Assembly: GCA_002256205.1 (NCBI GenBank)
Contig: NKIW01000001.1
Location: 372,001 to 436,000, forward strand
Length of the DNA: 64,000 nucleotides
Direction: 5' to 3'
Source of the DNA: Rhizobiales bacterium PAR1
Lineage (GTDB): Bacteria > Pseudomonadota > Alphaproteobacteria > Rhizobiales > Beijerinckiaceae
Shown: positions 16,779 through 26,058 of the stretch, piece after piece
How the letters are laid out: every line of letters starts with the position of its first letter
Numbering within the stretch: the stretch's first letter is position 1
Notes under the pieces: model-generated
What the model was told of the DNA's origin: nothing
What the model saw: the letters and a program-made list of their open reading frames with translations, nothing else
The model's database searches: none
Program-made: the position numbers and the translations under genes

Positions 16779-17483
16779 TCAACTGCGGCGGCTGGCCGCC
16801 AGAGCGATATCCTTCGCACGGTTGACGAGGGCCGCCAGATAGGTCGAGCCGCCCCGATCGGGGTGAAACCGCGCGATCAACGCGCGATGCGCCGCGCGAA
16901 TGGCCTCCTCGGTGGCCCCCGGCTCAAGGCCAAGGACTTGATAGGCCTCCTCGTCACGCATTTCACCCATGCTCGCCGGCGATCCCTGCCCCGCTGCCGG
17001 GTCGAATTGCACGTGCTGACGCCATCCGGGCACCCGGCGGTCCAGATCCTGCGCGACGAGGCTTAACCCCTGCGGATCGCTCGCCGCGAGTTCCCGCGCG
17101 AGCATCACCAACTGTTGCGGCGCGAGGCGTGAATATTTCTGCCCCGCAAAGGCGCCCGCCAGAATTTGCGCCTCGATCTCCCCGGACCCCAGGTCAATCG
17201 AGACCATCAATGCCGACGTGCGGATTTCGCTGCGTCGTGCCCGCCCGATCGGGTCGAGCGCCGCCGGTAATTTGAAGCCGAGCAGCCAGGCCGAGAGCGA
17301 AATCAGCACAATCGCAAAATCGATCCGCCCCTTGAGCGCGAGCATGATTCCGGCGCCTCCCGCCACGGCACCGACGAGCTTGCGAGTCAGCGGCGAGAGC
17401 TGATCACCGGTCTTGCGGCCTGGCCCGATGGCAAACCACCACACGATGGCACCGAAGACGACCGTTGAAATCAGATACTGCAT
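16779..17483 (-). CDS. Membrane-anchored DnaJ-domain protein
   Basis: The 234-residue protein begins with one or two transmembrane helices (MQYLISTVVFGAIVWWFAIG, then AGGAGIMLAL...FAIVLISLSAWLLG), followed by a cytoplasmic region and a C-terminal J domain (about 165-234) with HPD in RFHPDRGG. The J-domain loop should stimulate an Hsp70 partner (DnaK). The layout, membrane anchor first and J domain last, resembles DjlA and the Tim14-like proteins of alphaproteobacteria. It converges with the carboxypeptidase gene. Confidence 0.9.
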   Translation of the reverse strand: MQYLISTVVFGAIVWWFAIGPGRKTGDQLSPLTRKLVGAVAGGAGIMLALKGRIDFAIVLISLSAWLLGFKLPAALDPIGRARRSEIRTSALMVSIDLGSGEIEAQILAGAFAGQKYSRLAPQQLVMLARELAASDPQGLSLVAQDLDRRVPGWRQHVQFDPAAGQGSPASMGEMRDEEAYQVLGLEPGATEEAIRAAHRALIARFHPDRGGSTYLAALVNRAKDIALAASRRS

Positions 17484-17616
17484 GCGAGCGGCCTCTTTTC
17501 GACAAGCCTCTATTTACCGTGAGAAACAGGAATTGGAAGCATTCACCCCATGGTCATGCTGCAATGCAACAATTATAGAGGACATTTGAGACTTTCGTAT
17601 GAGACCGGAGATTCCC

Positions 17617-17847
17617 ATGGCTGTCACCGAAGCCGAATTTCACCGTCTGGCGCAGGAACGCTACGCCCGCGCCCTTGAGAACGCATGCCTGCGTGCCGAT
17701 GCCGAGGATACGCAGGAACTCGCGCATTGGCGCGCCACGCGGGAAGCTGAGTTCCAACAGCATCTCGACGCCAACCCACCGCTGGATTTCTGGGCCTGGC
17801 TGTTTGACCTCGCCCCTTGCGAAGTGGCGATGCATAAAGCCTCCTGA
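17617..17847 (+). CDS. Small protein of unknown function
   Basis: The ATG at 17617 has CGGAG six bases upstream and gives 76 residues; an ATG at 17599 would add six. The sequence is charged and helical (AEFHRLAQERYARALENACL, THEN a Trp-rich end DFWAWLFDLAPCEVAMHKAS). No signal peptide, membrane helix or known motif is visible. It converges with the DUF1489 gene, eight bases away. Confidence 0.6.
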   Translation: MAVTEAEFHRLAQERYARALENACLRADAEDTQELAHWRATREAEFQQHLDANPPLDFWAWLFDLAPCEVAMHKAS

Positions 17848-17855
17848 GCGCGGGT

Positions 17856-18290
17856 TCACAGCAGCCCGAGCGCGCGGAGTTCCTCGCGCATCGGCTCTGG
17901 CATGTCCTCCGGACTGTCTCCCGCCGTGATATCCTTTGGCGCATCGGCCGCCGTCAGATAACGCCAGCCCTGAAACGGGCGACAAGGGCGGAGCTGCACC
18001 GGCACCACCTCCGGTTCCAGCACCAGATGGCAACGCGAAATACCGTCTTCCCCGGTGAAAGGCTCAATTGCTTCAATGCGTTGACGCGCGGCAATTCGCC
18101 CCTTGATCACCCAGTAGAGCGAGCCTTCGCCGACGATTTCGTCGATCCGCTTCGGCACCATCCGGGTCGTATGCACCTGCCGGTAGGGCCGCCCGAGACG
18201 CTTGTGCAGAAGCCGCGTCTCCTCGATCCAGGATTCGAGATCCGGGATGGACTCGCAGCCCACGCAGAGTTTGAGAATATTCAGCGCCAT
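17856..18290 (-). CDS. DUF1489 family protein
   Basis: The 144-residue protein starts MALNILKLCVGCESIPDLES and contains the family segments TRMVPKRIDEIVGEGSLYWVIKG and RPCRPFQGWRYL, which I recognise as DUF1489, a family restricted to alphaproteobacteria with no known function. It is cytoplasmic. It lies six bases downstream of the mccA stop and is therefore probably cotranscribed with it. Confidence 0.88.
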   Translation of the reverse strand: MALNILKLCVGCESIPDLESWIEETRLLHKRLGRPYRQVHTTRMVPKRIDEIVGEGSLYWVIKGRIAARQRIEAIEPFTGEDGISRCHLVLEPEVVPVQLRPCRPFQGWRYLTAADAPKDITAGDSPEDMPEPMREELRALGLL

Positions 18291-18296
18291 CAGGAA

Positions 18297-20258
18297 TCAG
18301 GCCGCCGCTTCCGCAATCGCCATGATCCGCACGCCCTCACCCAGCTGGCTACCAGCCTCGAACGCGATATTCTCGACCGTTCCCGCGCGCGGTGCGAGCA
18401 CCGGATGCTCCATCTTCATCGCTTCGACGATGGCAACACGTTGGCCTTTCTCGACCACATCGCCCTCGCTGACGAAGAGCGCAACCAGCTTGCCATGCAT
18501 CGGCGATTTCACGTTACCGCCTGCGTCGCCGCCATGATCGTCGAACGAAACATCAAGCGCATCGATGAGCGTCAAGCGGGTCTGGCGACCGCGATCGAGC
18601 ACGTAGACATCCTCGCCGGCCGTCACCAGCGTGAATTCGCGGTCGGCAACCTCTTCGCCGCCATAGGCTTCCTCACCGGCCGCATCTAGCGCCAGCGTGA
18701 TCTCCTCGCCTTCCGCCATGACGCGCACGGATCCCGCACGCCCCGGCGCCTTGGCGAAACCGTCGGCATCGTTCCACGGGTCGGTCGCCCAGCCGGAACG
18801 GGCCATCGCTGCGGCATCGACACGCGCCTTTTCCTCGGCCACGAGGGCGAGAGCGCCCGCGGCAACGGCCTGCATGTCGAGCGCGGGCGGCACAGCGCCA
18901 AGGGCCTCAAGGTTGCGATCAATGAGACCGGTATCGAGCTTGCCCGCGCGGAAATCCGGGTGATCCAGCAAGGCGGTCAGGAACCGCGTGTTGGTCTTGG
19001 GACCGGCGACGATCGAGCCGAGCAGCGCATCGCGCAGCCGGTCGAGGGCTTCATCGCGGTTAGCACCATGGGCGATCACCTTGGCGATCATCGGATCATA
19101 GAAGGGCGTAACTTCGCCGCCCTCGATCACGCCGGAATCGATGCGGATACCCTCGCCACCTGCGAGTTGCAGCGCATGAAGCTGCCCGGTGGACGGCAGG
19201 AAGCCGCGCTCGGGCTCTTCGGCGTAGAGCCGCGCCTCGACCGCGTGGCCGGAAATCGAGAGGTCGCCCTGCACCACCGGCAGCTTTTCGCCTGCCGCGA
19301 CGCGGAACTGCAATTCGACGAGATCGAACCCGGTGATCGCTTCCGTCACCGGATGCTCGACCTGAAGCCGGGTGTTCATTTCCATGAAGTAGAAGCCATC
19401 CGGCCTAAGCCCCTTCGAGCCATCGGCGATGAATTCGACCGTACCGGCGCCAAAATACCCGACAGCCTTGCCCGCTTCCACCGCCGCTTTGCCGAAGGCC
19501 GCGCGCGTCTCGGCGGACATGCCGGGCGCAGGCGCCTCCTCGATCACCTTCTGATGGCGGCGCTGCATCGAACAATCGCGTTCAAAGAAATGGATGACGT
19601 TGCCGTGCTGATCACCGAAGATCTGCACCTCGACATGCCTCGGCGCGAGCACGTATTTCTCGATCAGAACATGCGCATTACCGAAGGAATTCCGGGCCTC
19701 GCGCTGACAGGAGGCGAGTGCCTCGTCAAAATCAGCGGCTTTGTCGACACGGCGCATGCCCTTGCCGCCGCCGCCGGCAACCGCCTTGATCAGCACCGGA
19801 TAGCCGATCCCGTCCGCCTCGGCTTTCAGGAAGGCGCCATCCTGATTGGCGCCGTGGTAACCCGGCACCACCGGCACGCCCGCCTTTTCAACGAGCGACT
19901 TGGCGGCGTCCTTCAGGCCCATAGCGCGCACGGCTGAAGGCGGCGGGCCGACGAAAACCACACCAGCTGCGGCACAAGCCTCGGCAAACTCGGCGTTTTC
20001 CGAGAGAAATCCGTAGCCCGGATGGAGACATTCCGCGCCCGACTGCTTTGCCACATCGAGAATGCGCTCGGTGACGAGATAGCTCTCGCGTGCCGGCGCA
20101 GGGCCGATGCAATAGGCCTCATCCGCAAACGCAACGAACGGCGCTTCGGCATCCGCCTCGGAATAGACGGCAATGACGCGCATGCCCATGCGGCGGGCCG
20201 TACGGGCTACGCGGAGGGCGATTTCGCCGCGATTCGCGATCAGGACGCTCGAAAACAT
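18297..20258 (-). CDS. mccA: Methylcrotonyl-CoA carboxylase alpha (biotin) subunit
   Basis: The 653-residue protein has the order biotin carboxylase (about 1-450; IANRGEIALRVARTARRMG, ATP-grasp glycine loop AGGGGKGMR, EMNTRLQVEHPVTE), a BT linker domain, and a biotinyl domain with K615 in EAMKM. The PGYHG segment and the presence of mccB and isovaleryl-CoA dehydrogenase in the window favour the methylcrotonyl-CoA enzyme over propionyl- or geranyl-CoA carboxylase. With the beta subunit it carboxylates 3-methylcrotonyl-CoA in leucine breakdown. The beta-subunit gene is 4 kb away rather than adjacent. Confidence 0.9.
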   Translation of the reverse strand: MFSSVLIANRGEIALRVARTARRMGMRVIAVYSEADAEAPFVAFADEAYCIGPAPARESYLVTERILDVAKQSGAECLHPGYGFLSENAEFAEACAAAGVVFVGPPPSAVRAMGLKDAAKSLVEKAGVPVVPGYHGANQDGAFLKAEADGIGYPVLIKAVAGGGGKGMRRVDKAADFDEALASCQREARNSFGNAHVLIEKYVLAPRHVEVQIFGDQHGNVIHFFERDCSMQRRHQKVIEEAPAPGMSAETRAAFGKAAVEAGKAVGYFGAGTVEFIADGSKGLRPDGFYFMEMNTRLQVEHPVTEAITGFDLVELQFRVAAGEKLPVVQGDLSISGHAVEARLYAEEPERGFLPSTGQLHALQLAGGEGIRIDSGVIEGGEVTPFYDPMIAKVIAHGANRDEALDRLRDALLGSIVAGPKTNTRFLTALLDHPDFRAGKLDTGLIDRNLEALGAVPPALDMQAVAAGALALVAEEKARVDAAAMARSGWATDPWNDADGFAKAPGRAGSVRVMAEGEEITLALDAAGEEAYGGEEVADREFTLVTAGEDVYVLDRGRQTRLTLIDALDVSFDDHGGDAGGNVKSPMHGKLVALFVSEGDVVEKGQRVAIVEAMKMEHPVLAPRAGTVENIAFEAGSQLGEGVRIMAIAEAAA

Positions 20259-20300
20259 CGTGGAATTCCGATTTTGATGGGCACGGGAGGGTGGATAACG

Positions 20301-20996
20301 TTAGCGGCCAGACGATGCAATTTTGTTGCTGACTTGTCCATCCGCCTCCCGTTGGAGAGATGGGCCTTGGCGTCGCGCGTCGCGCCAGACGCTGAGGAAA
20401 ATCGCGCCCGCAGCCTGAAACGCGAGGCCAATCAGGAAGATATCCAGCAGGATTTCCGGTCCCTGGCTCGGTGAGATCCGCGCGACGAATCCGATCGTTG
20501 CAAAAGCGGTTGTGGAAATCGCATCGTTCCGGCTCGAAAGCCATGTCGCGGTCATCAACGGGTTGTCGTTGCTGCGAAAGCGCAGCATCAGACCAACCAC
20601 GAACAGCGCAAGACCAATCGCCGTGAAGGCCGACCATCCCGCGACCCATGTCTCGGCGCGTCGCCCGGTCGCGATCTTGTCCCAGAGGTCGTAGGCCGTG
20701 TGCGAGCCTGCAACGAGCATCACCAGCCCTACCCCGAGCGCCGCAACCTCCTCCGCTCGCCGCCCACGCCCGAAAATCGCCAGCGCAACCAGCCAGAGGA
20801 TCACGTCATAAACCCAGTCGATGCCATCCTTCAGCAGAAAGCGGTTGCCGATGGCGAGAGCATAGAGGGTCTGGCTCGCGGCCAGACAGGCGATCACGCT
20901 GACAATCAGCAACACGCGCCGGCGATAGGCCAGCGCCTCGGGATCAACGAGAATGCCGGGATCAACAGGAAAAGGATGGGCATGCGTCTCGCTCAT
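20301..20996 (-). CDS. Cation-diffusion-facilitator-like membrane protein
   Basis: With the ATG at 20996 the product has 231 residues and six predicted helices. It follows the CDF pattern: LLKDGIDWVYDVILWLVAL in the second helix, EEVAALGVGLVMLVAGSHTAYDLW, and SSRNDAISTTAFATIGFVA in the fifth. The usual metal site is HxxxD or DxxxD in both helices; helix two keeps DxxxD, but in helix five the first ligand is replaced (SSRND). It also lacks the cytoplasmic C-terminal domain. A transporter with altered or lost metal specificity is the likely reading. Confidence 0.65.
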   Translation of the reverse strand: MSETHAHPFPVDPGILVDPEALAYRRRVLLIVSVIACLAASQTLYALAIGNRFLLKDGIDWVYDVILWLVALAIFGRGRRAEEVAALGVGLVMLVAGSHTAYDLWDKIATGRRAETWVAGWSAFTAIGLALFVVGLMLRFRSNDNPLMTATWLSSRNDAISTTAFATIGFVARISPSQGPEILLDIFLIGLAFQAAGAIFLSVWRDARRQGPSLQREADGQVSNKIASSGR

Positions 20997-21070
20997 GCCC
21001 GCGATGTTGCATGGAGCGCGGAGCAAAATCTACAGTGCGTCAACACCATTGAACACCGGAACACCGCGCC

Positions 21071-21595
21071 ATGACGATCACCGTCCGCCCCTCCCGCCCG
21101 GAAGATATCGCGTGGGTCCATGCGATCTACACGCCCGCCGTGCTGCACGGCACGGCTTCCTTCGAACTGGAACCGCCGGACAGGGAAGAGCTTGCGCGCC
21201 GCCGCGAGGCCATTCTGGCGGATGGCTTCCCCTATCTCGTTGCCGAACGTGGCGGGCGGATCGTCGGCTATGCCTATGTCGGGAAATATCGCCCACGTCC
21301 GGCCTATCGCTATGCCGTGGAGGATTCGATCTACATCGCGCCGGATAGTCGGGGTCAGGGCGTCGGCAAGGCGCTGCTGGCTGAATTGATCCGCATCTGC
21401 GAGGCGATGGGGATGCGGCAGATGATCGCCGTCATCGGCGACAGTCTTTCCGCCGGCTCGATCAATCTGCACCGTGCGCTGGGCTTTACCCTCTCGGGCA
21501 CGGTGAAAAACGTCGGCTACAAGCACGGACGCTGGCTCGATCAGGTGATCTACCAGCGCCCCTTGGGCAACGGCGCCGAAACGCCGCCCGCCTGA
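21071..21595 (+). CDS. GNAT N-acetyltransferase, phosphinothricin-acetyltransferase-like
   Basis: The 174-residue protein matches the Pat/MnaT branch of GNAT enzymes: RPSRPEDIAWVHAIYTPAVLHGTASFE, YAYVGKYRPRPAYRYAVEDSIYI, the acetyl-CoA loop RGQGVGKALL, and the end GFTLSGTVKNVGYKHGRWLDQV. Such enzymes acetylate methionine sulfone, methionine sulfoximine or related amino-acid analogues. It is cytoplasmic and stands alone between two minus-strand genes. Confidence 0.9.
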   Translation: MTITVRPSRPEDIAWVHAIYTPAVLHGTASFELEPPDREELARRREAILADGFPYLVAERGGRIVGYAYVGKYRPRPAYRYAVEDSIYIAPDSRGQGVGKALLAELIRICEAMGMRQMIAVIGDSLSAGSINLHRALGFTLSGTVKNVGYKHGRWLDQVIYQRPLGNGAETPPA

Positions 21596-21609
21596 TGAGG
21601 TTGGGCGAA

Positions 21610-21960
21610 TTACTTCGCCGCCACCACCATGATCTCGACCTTGTAATCCGGCGTCGCAAGGCTGGCTTCTACCGTCGCGCGCGCCGGGGTGTTGCCGGCG
21701 CTGACCCACGAATCCCAAACCGCGTTCATCGCGCCGAAATCCTTCATGTCAGCGAGCCAGATGTTGGTACGCAGCAGCTTGGTCTTGTCGGTGCCGGCGG
21801 CGGCCAGAAGGCGATCGATCTCGGCGAGAACCTGCTTGGTCTGGGTGGTCACGTCAGCCTTCGGATCATCGGCCACAATGCCCGCGAGGTAAACCGTATC
21901 GCCGTGAATGACGGCTTTCGACATGCGTGCGCCGACTTCAATCCGCTGGATGGATGCCAT
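21610..21960 (-). CDS. RidA family protein (second of two)
   Basis: The ATG at 21960 has AGGAGA five bases upstream and gives 116 residues. It starts MASIQRIEVGARMSKAVIHGDTVYLAG and ends ARATVEASLATPDYKVEIMVVAAK. The RATVEA segment carries the conserved arginine of imine/enamine deaminases, and the final K/E pair is typical, so this copy is the better candidate for true deaminase activity. It is unrelated in context to the RidA-like gene at 4.3 kb. It follows the SDR gene by about 106 bases on the minus strand, in the order RidA then SDR? No: the SDR start at 22825 lies upstream, so RidA is the downstream gene. Confidence 0.92.
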   Translation of the reverse strand: MASIQRIEVGARMSKAVIHGDTVYLAGIVADDPKADVTTQTKQVLAEIDRLLAAAGTDKTKLLRTNIWLADMKDFGAMNAVWDSWVSAGNTPARATVEASLATPDYKVEIMVVAAK

Positions 21961-22066
21961 GTGTCTCTCCTGTAAGAATTGGGAACGGGCGAGCCCCTGC
22001 CTGCCCGGTGAAGAATGCCTCTCGGTACCGCGAGAGAGCGCCGAGATCAACGCAAGAAGCGTAGCC

Positions 22067-22825
22067 TTAGCCGCGCCCGACGAACGGCATCTTGGTCGCC
22101 ATGACGTTCATGACGAGCACGTTGGCTTCCGGCGGCAGGCTCGCCATGTGCAGCACGGAGCTTGCGACATGGCCGACATCCATCACCGGTTCGACCGCCG
22201 TTTCGCCGTTGGCCTGAAGCACACCGGTGGTCATGCGGCGCGCCATATCGGTCAGCGCATTGCCGATATCGATCTGCCCGACCGCGATGTTGTGCTGGCG
22301 ACCATCGAGCGCGCCGGTCTTGGTGAGGCCAAGCACAGCATGTTTCGTCGCGGTATAGGCTGCCGAAAACGGACGCGGCGCATAGGCCGAGACCGAGCCG
22401 TTGTTGATGATGCGGCCGCCCTTCGGGGTCTGCTTCTTCATCACGCGGAAGGCCGCCTGCATGCAGTAGAAAACGCCGGAAAGGTTGGTATCGACCACGG
22501 CCTTCCAGGCTTCCACCGGCAGTTCATCCCACTGCACCGGTGGCGCGCCAATGCCGGCATTGTTGAACACGACATCAAGCCGCCCGAATTTCGCGACCAG
22601 CGCGTCGAAAGCGGCGTTGACAGCCCCGTGGTCCGACACGTCCGCGGAGAGCGCGAGGGCGTTGTCGCCGGAAGCGCCCGCGAGGGAAATCGTCTCCGCA
22701 AGGGCATCGGCGCGCCGCCCCATCAGGCCGACCTTGTAGCCGTCCTTCAGGAAGGCAAGCGCCACCGCGCGCCCCACACCCGAACCTGCGCCTGTGATGA
22801 GCGCTATCTTACCCTGACCCGACAT
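22067..22825 (-). CDS. Short-chain dehydrogenase/reductase
   Basis: The 252-residue protein has the classical SDR pattern: TGAGSGVG for NAD(P) binding (about 11-18), NNAG at about 88-91, the catalytic Ser in [10 protein letters not shown] and YTATK for the Tyr-x3-Lys pair. The loop GRRAD after the second strand (arginines at the adenosine-ribose end) suggests NADP preference. The substrate is unknown. It precedes the RidA gene on the same strand; coupling is not tight. Confidence 0.92.
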   Translation of the reverse strand: MSGQGKIALITGAGSGVGRAVALAFLKDGYKVGLMGRRADALAETISLAGASGDNALALSADVSDHGAVNAAFDALVAKFGRLDVVFNNAGIGAPPVQWDELPVEAWKAVVDTNLSGVFYCMQAAFRVMKKQTPKGGRIINNGSVSAYAPRPFSAAYTATKHAVLGLTKTGALDGRQHNIAVGQIDIGNALTDMARRMTTGVLQANGETAVEPVMDVGHVASSVLHMASLPPEANVLVMNVMATKMPFVGRG

Positions 22826-23000
22826 GCTTCACTCCCTGTTGGCAAAAGCATTTTCGAGCGCCGTGTTCTGCGGTTCGCGTAGAGAAAATGCGACTTTAAG
22901 AGAGGCGAAACTAGCGGCGCACGCCCGGCTTGTCATGCGGAAAAGCGCGCCCTGCATACTGTATTTTGAGGCGCAGCCGAAAGCGGGCCTCCCTCGCCCG

Positions 23001-23651
23001 CTAAACGACAGCGAGCATCGGTTCGTCGACCTCGGCGCGCTTCACACCGGCATGAGGCGAACGCCACCAGACGACATGCCAGGTCAAGTCAGCATGCGTG
23101 ATCGTCTCGCGCCCCATCAGTGAGCGGGTGCGCAGGACGGGGTTAAGCTTGGCCGCCGCCTCGTCCATGTAGGTAATGAGGCACATCCGGCCGAGGCGCT
23201 CGAGCCTGTCGACCGCCGCCCCGACATCCTCAAGCAGATAGATCATCTCGCAGGCCACCACGAGATCGGCCGGCGGTGTGGTCGGAGGAGCCTTCGAAAA
23301 GACATCGGCGGCATAAAAGTCCGCGCTTTCAACCCGTCGAACAGCACGGGCAACCGCACGCCCACTGATATCGACACCGATCAACCGATGGCAATTACCG
23401 CGCAGCGCCTCGGATTGCAGACCCTCCCCACACCCCACCTCCAGCAGGGTGCCGCAGATGCCGATTTTTTCGGCGATCAGGCGGCTCGTCTGCTTAATGC
23501 GATAGTGTTCCTTGTCGTTATCCAACGCCCAAGGGTCAGGGATGACGTAGAGCAGGTCATGCTTCTGAAAAGACGTGAGCGGCAAGAGCCGGAGTACCAG
23601 AATGTGCCACGCCCGCCTGAGAAGATACACCATGCCTGCCCCATGTTTCAT
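23001..23651 (-). CDS. SAM-dependent methyltransferase, NodS-like
   Basis: The product (216 residues from the ATG at 23651) has the class I methyltransferase motif LLEVGCGEG followed by HRLIGVDISGRAVARA, and DLVVACEMIYLLEDVG for motif II. The arrangement resembles the NodS family of small-molecule N-methyltransferases, but no nodulation gene is nearby, so that name only describes the fold. A hydrophobic N-terminal segment (MVYLLRRAWHILVLRLLPL) is unusual and could bind the membrane. An ATG at 23633 with GGGGCAGGC upstream is an alternative start. Confidence 0.82.
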   Translation of the reverse strand: MKHGAGMVYLLRRAWHILVLRLLPLTSFQKHDLLYVIPDPWALDNDKEHYRIKQTSRLIAEKIGICGTLLEVGCGEGLQSEALRGNCHRLIGVDISGRAVARAVRRVESADFYAADVFSKAPPTTPPADLVVACEMIYLLEDVGAAVDRLERLGRMCLITYMDEAAAKLNPVLRTRSLMGRETITHADLTWHVVWWRSPHAGVKRAEVDEPMLAVV

Positions 23652-23754
23652 TCTTAAGCACTTGCTAACCAATCGTGCTCTCGTACGAACAGAGGGAGCA
23701 AGCCGGATGCCACATCGGGCATGCCGGCGAAAACCACATTGGAAATGATCAGGG

Positions 23755-24000
23755 CTATCGTGCGGTCAGCGCAGCACGCGCGGCGGCAATCGCATCGCGC
23801 ACCGCCGCATCTGGACGGATACCGGCGCAGCGCGAGCAGAGCCCATTGCGCCGAGCGATCTCGATGGACAAATGCCCCGACTCCTGCGCCGCCAGCGTGA
23901 CGAGATGCGCAATGCCGACCGATTCAATCTGCCGGATCACCGTGGCATCGACGCCCTTCACAGCGAGCAGGATGTCACGATCAGCGGGGGAAAAGGGCAC
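23755..24000 (-). CDS. Helix-hairpin-helix protein, copy 2
   Basis: The GTG at 24000 has AGGCGAG six bases upstream and gives 81 residues, beginning (M)PFSPADRDILLAVKGVDAT. It aligns without gaps to its neighbour at 24077-24319, with 23 of the first 48 positions identical by eye. The core ILLAVKGV....IRQIESVGIAHLVTLA is a helix-hairpin-helix type segment, which commonly binds DNA backbone or proteins. The C-terminal half has drifted and has a pair of cysteines (LCSRCAG). A longer frame from a GTG at 24039 is possible. The function is unknown. Confidence 0.7.
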   Translation of the reverse strand: MPFSPADRDILLAVKGVDATVIRQIESVGIAHLVTLAAQESGHLSIEIARRNGLCSRCAGIRPDAAVRDAIAAARAALTAR

Positions 24001-24076
24001 GATATGCTCGCCTAGATCGCTTTGTTGCCGGTCTCTCACTGTGTCGTGGTCGGGTTTAGCCTGATCTTACAAGGCT

Positions 24077-24319
24077 TTAATGCCCATTGCTCTCTCTGGC
24101 TGATGCTATCGCATTTTCAAGTGCCTTACGAGCCAGAGGCGAGTTACGCCAACAGGTTGAGCCAAGCTGATGAGATATCTCAGAACAAAGGGCATTCGCC
24201 TCATACCCCGCGAGTGTCTTGAGATCTGAAACACCGAATTCCTCAAGGCGCTGGATCACTTTCGGCCCAACTCCTTTGATCGCCAGAAGAATGATACGGT
24301 CCGAATCCGAAAATGCCAT
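24077..24319 (-). CDS. Helix-hairpin-helix protein, copy 1
   Basis: The ATG at 24319 has GAGGGAG directly upstream, overlapping the end of mccB, and gives 80 residues. The segment ILLAIKGVGPKVIQRLEEFG is a good helix-hairpin-helix motif with the GVGP turn, followed by VSDLKTLAGYE. It starts five bases after the mccB stop, so translation is probably coupled to mccB. The second copy follows after 76 bases. No other domain is present. Small HhH proteins of this kind are often unannotated, and the link with leucine catabolism is only positional. Confidence 0.78.
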   Translation of the reverse strand: MAFSDSDRIILLAIKGVGPKVIQRLEEFGVSDLKTLAGYEANALCSEISHQLGSTCWRNSPLARKALENAIASARESNGH

Positions 24320-24324
24320 CTCCC

Positions 24325-25932
24325 TCACATCCTGAACACGCCGAACTTCGTCTCGGGGATCGGCGCATTGAGCGCGGCGGAGAAGGCCAGCGCCAGCACC
24401 CGGCGCGTTTCGCTCGGCAGGATGATGCCGTCGTCCCAGAGGCGCGCGGTGGCGTGGTAGGGCGAGCCCTCCTCCTCGTATTTCGCGCGGATCGGCGCCT
24501 TGAAGGCTTCTTCGTCCTCCTGGGACCATGCCTTGCCCTCGGCGTCGAAATTGTCGCGCCGCACGGTCGCCAGCACCGAGGCCGCCTGCTCGCCGCCCAT
24601 CACCGAGATGCGGCTGTTCGGCCATGAGAACAGGAAGCGCGGCTGATACGCCCGCCCGCACATGCCATAATTGCCCGCACCGAACGAGCCGCCGACAAGC
24701 AGCGTGATCTTCGGCACTTCGGCGGATGCGACGGCGGTGACGAGCTTCGCGCCATCTTTCGCGATGCCGCCCGCCTCGTACTGGCTGCCGACCATGAAGC
24801 CCGAGATGTTCTGCAGGAACAGCAGCGGAATGCGGCGCTGGCAGCACAATTCGATGAAATGCGCACCCTTCTGCGCACTTTCCGAGAAGAGAATGCCGTT
24901 GTTGCCGATGATGCCCACTGGAATGCCGTGGATCGAGGCAAAGCCGGTCACCAGCGTCGTGCCATAGAGTGCCTTGAATTCATCGAAGCGCGAACCATCG
25001 ACGATGCGACCGATGACCTCGCGGATATCGTATTGCCGCTTGAGATCGGTCGGCACCAGCGCTTCGAGATCGGCGATATCGAGCACCGGGTCTTCCGCTT
25101 CGCCAATCGCGATGTCGATATTCTTGCGGCTGTTGAAATTGGCGACGATGCGTCGCGCCAACGCCAGCGCGTGCTTGTCATCCGCTGCGTAATAATCCGC
25201 GACGCCCGAGCGCCGGGCATGCACATCCGCACCGCCGAGGTCTTCAGCACTCACGACCTCGCCGGTCGCGGCCTTCACCAAGGGCGGGCCGCCGAGGAAG
25301 ATCGTGCCCTGCTGGCGGACGATGATCGTCTCATCCGACATCGCGGGCACATAGGCGCCACCGGCGGTACAGGAGCCCATCACGACTGCGATCTGCGGGA
25401 TGCCCATACCCGAGAGCCGCGCCTGATTGTAGAAAATGCGCCCGAAATGTTCCCGGTCCGGGAAAACCTCGGTTTGGTGCGGCAGGTTCGCGCCACCGGA
25501 ATCGACGAGATAAAGGCACGGCAACCGGTTTTCGCGGGCGATTTCCTGTGCACGGAGATGCTTCTTCACGGTCATCGGGTAGTAGGTGCCGCCCTTGATG
25601 GTCGCATCGTTGCAAACGATCATCACCTCGCGACCCTCGACACGCCCGATACCGGCGATCATGCCCGCGCCGTGAATGTCACCGCCGTACATGTCATAGG
25701 CCGCGAGCGCACCAATTTCGAGGAAGGGCGAACCGGGATCGAGCAGGCTCAGCACACGGTCACGCGGCAAGAGCTTGCCACGCGAAAGGTGACGCTCGCG
25801 CGCCTTATCCGGTCCGCCGAGCGCCGCCGTCGTCCGTCGCGCCAGAAGCTCAGCGCGGATGTCGGCCCAGGCTGCCGCATTGGCACGAGCCTCGACAGAG
25901 TTGCGATCGAACGCGGAGCGAAGAACGGCCAT
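24325..25932 (-). CDS. mccB: Methylcrotonyl-CoA carboxylase beta (carboxyltransferase) subunit
   Basis: From the ATG at 25932 (GAGGG upstream) the product has 535 residues, the usual size of this subunit. It has both crotonase-like halves: [72 protein letters not shown], and in the second half [21 protein letters not shown] and [31 protein letters not shown] and the sequence around KHL are typical of methylcrotonyl-CoA rather than propionyl-CoA enzymes. It transfers CO2 from biotin on MccA. Two small HhH genes follow it. Confidence 0.95.
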   Translation of the reverse strand: MAVLRSAFDRNSVEARANAAAWADIRAELLARRTTAALGGPDKARERHLSRGKLLPRDRVLSLLDPGSPFLEIGALAAYDMYGGDIHGAGMIAGIGRVEGREVMIVCNDATIKGGTYYPMTVKKHLRAQEIARENRLPCLYLVDSGGANLPHQTEVFPDREHFGRIFYNQARLSGMGIPQIAVVMGSCTAGGAYVPAMSDETIIVRQQGTIFLGGPPLVKAATGEVVSAEDLGGADVHARRSGVADYYAADDKHALALARRIVANFNSRKNIDIAIGEAEDPVLDIADLEALVPTDLKRQYDIREVIGRIVDGSRFDEFKALYGTTLVTGFASIHGIPVGIIGNNGILFSESAQKGAHFIELCCQRRIPLLFLQNISGFMVGSQYEAGGIAKDGAKLVTAVASAEVPKITLLVGGSFGAGNYGMCGRAYQPRFLFSWPNSRISVMGGEQAASVLATVRRDNFDAEGKAWSQEDEEAFKAPIRAKYEEEGSPYHATARLWDDGIILPSETRRVLALAFSAALNAPIPETKFGVFRM

Positions 25933-25942
25933 ATCACCCTCG

Positions 25943-25977
25943 TAAAAAAAGCGCGGGGCCCTGCGGCACCCGCGCTT
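25943..25977 (-). terminator. Intrinsic terminator between the GST gene and mccB
   Basis: On the minus strand AAGCGCGGG pairs with CCCGCGCTT around about eleven bases, followed by at least seven T. It lies 80 bases after the GST stop and just before the mccB ribosome-binding site, so mccB needs its own promoter or read-through. Confidence 0.85.
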
Positions 25978-26058
25978 CATATTCCCGTTTCTGCGCTGTC
26001 TTTCAACGGCAATAAAATAACGTCAACAGGTCAACAGCGCCAGATCAGCGGCGCCGAG

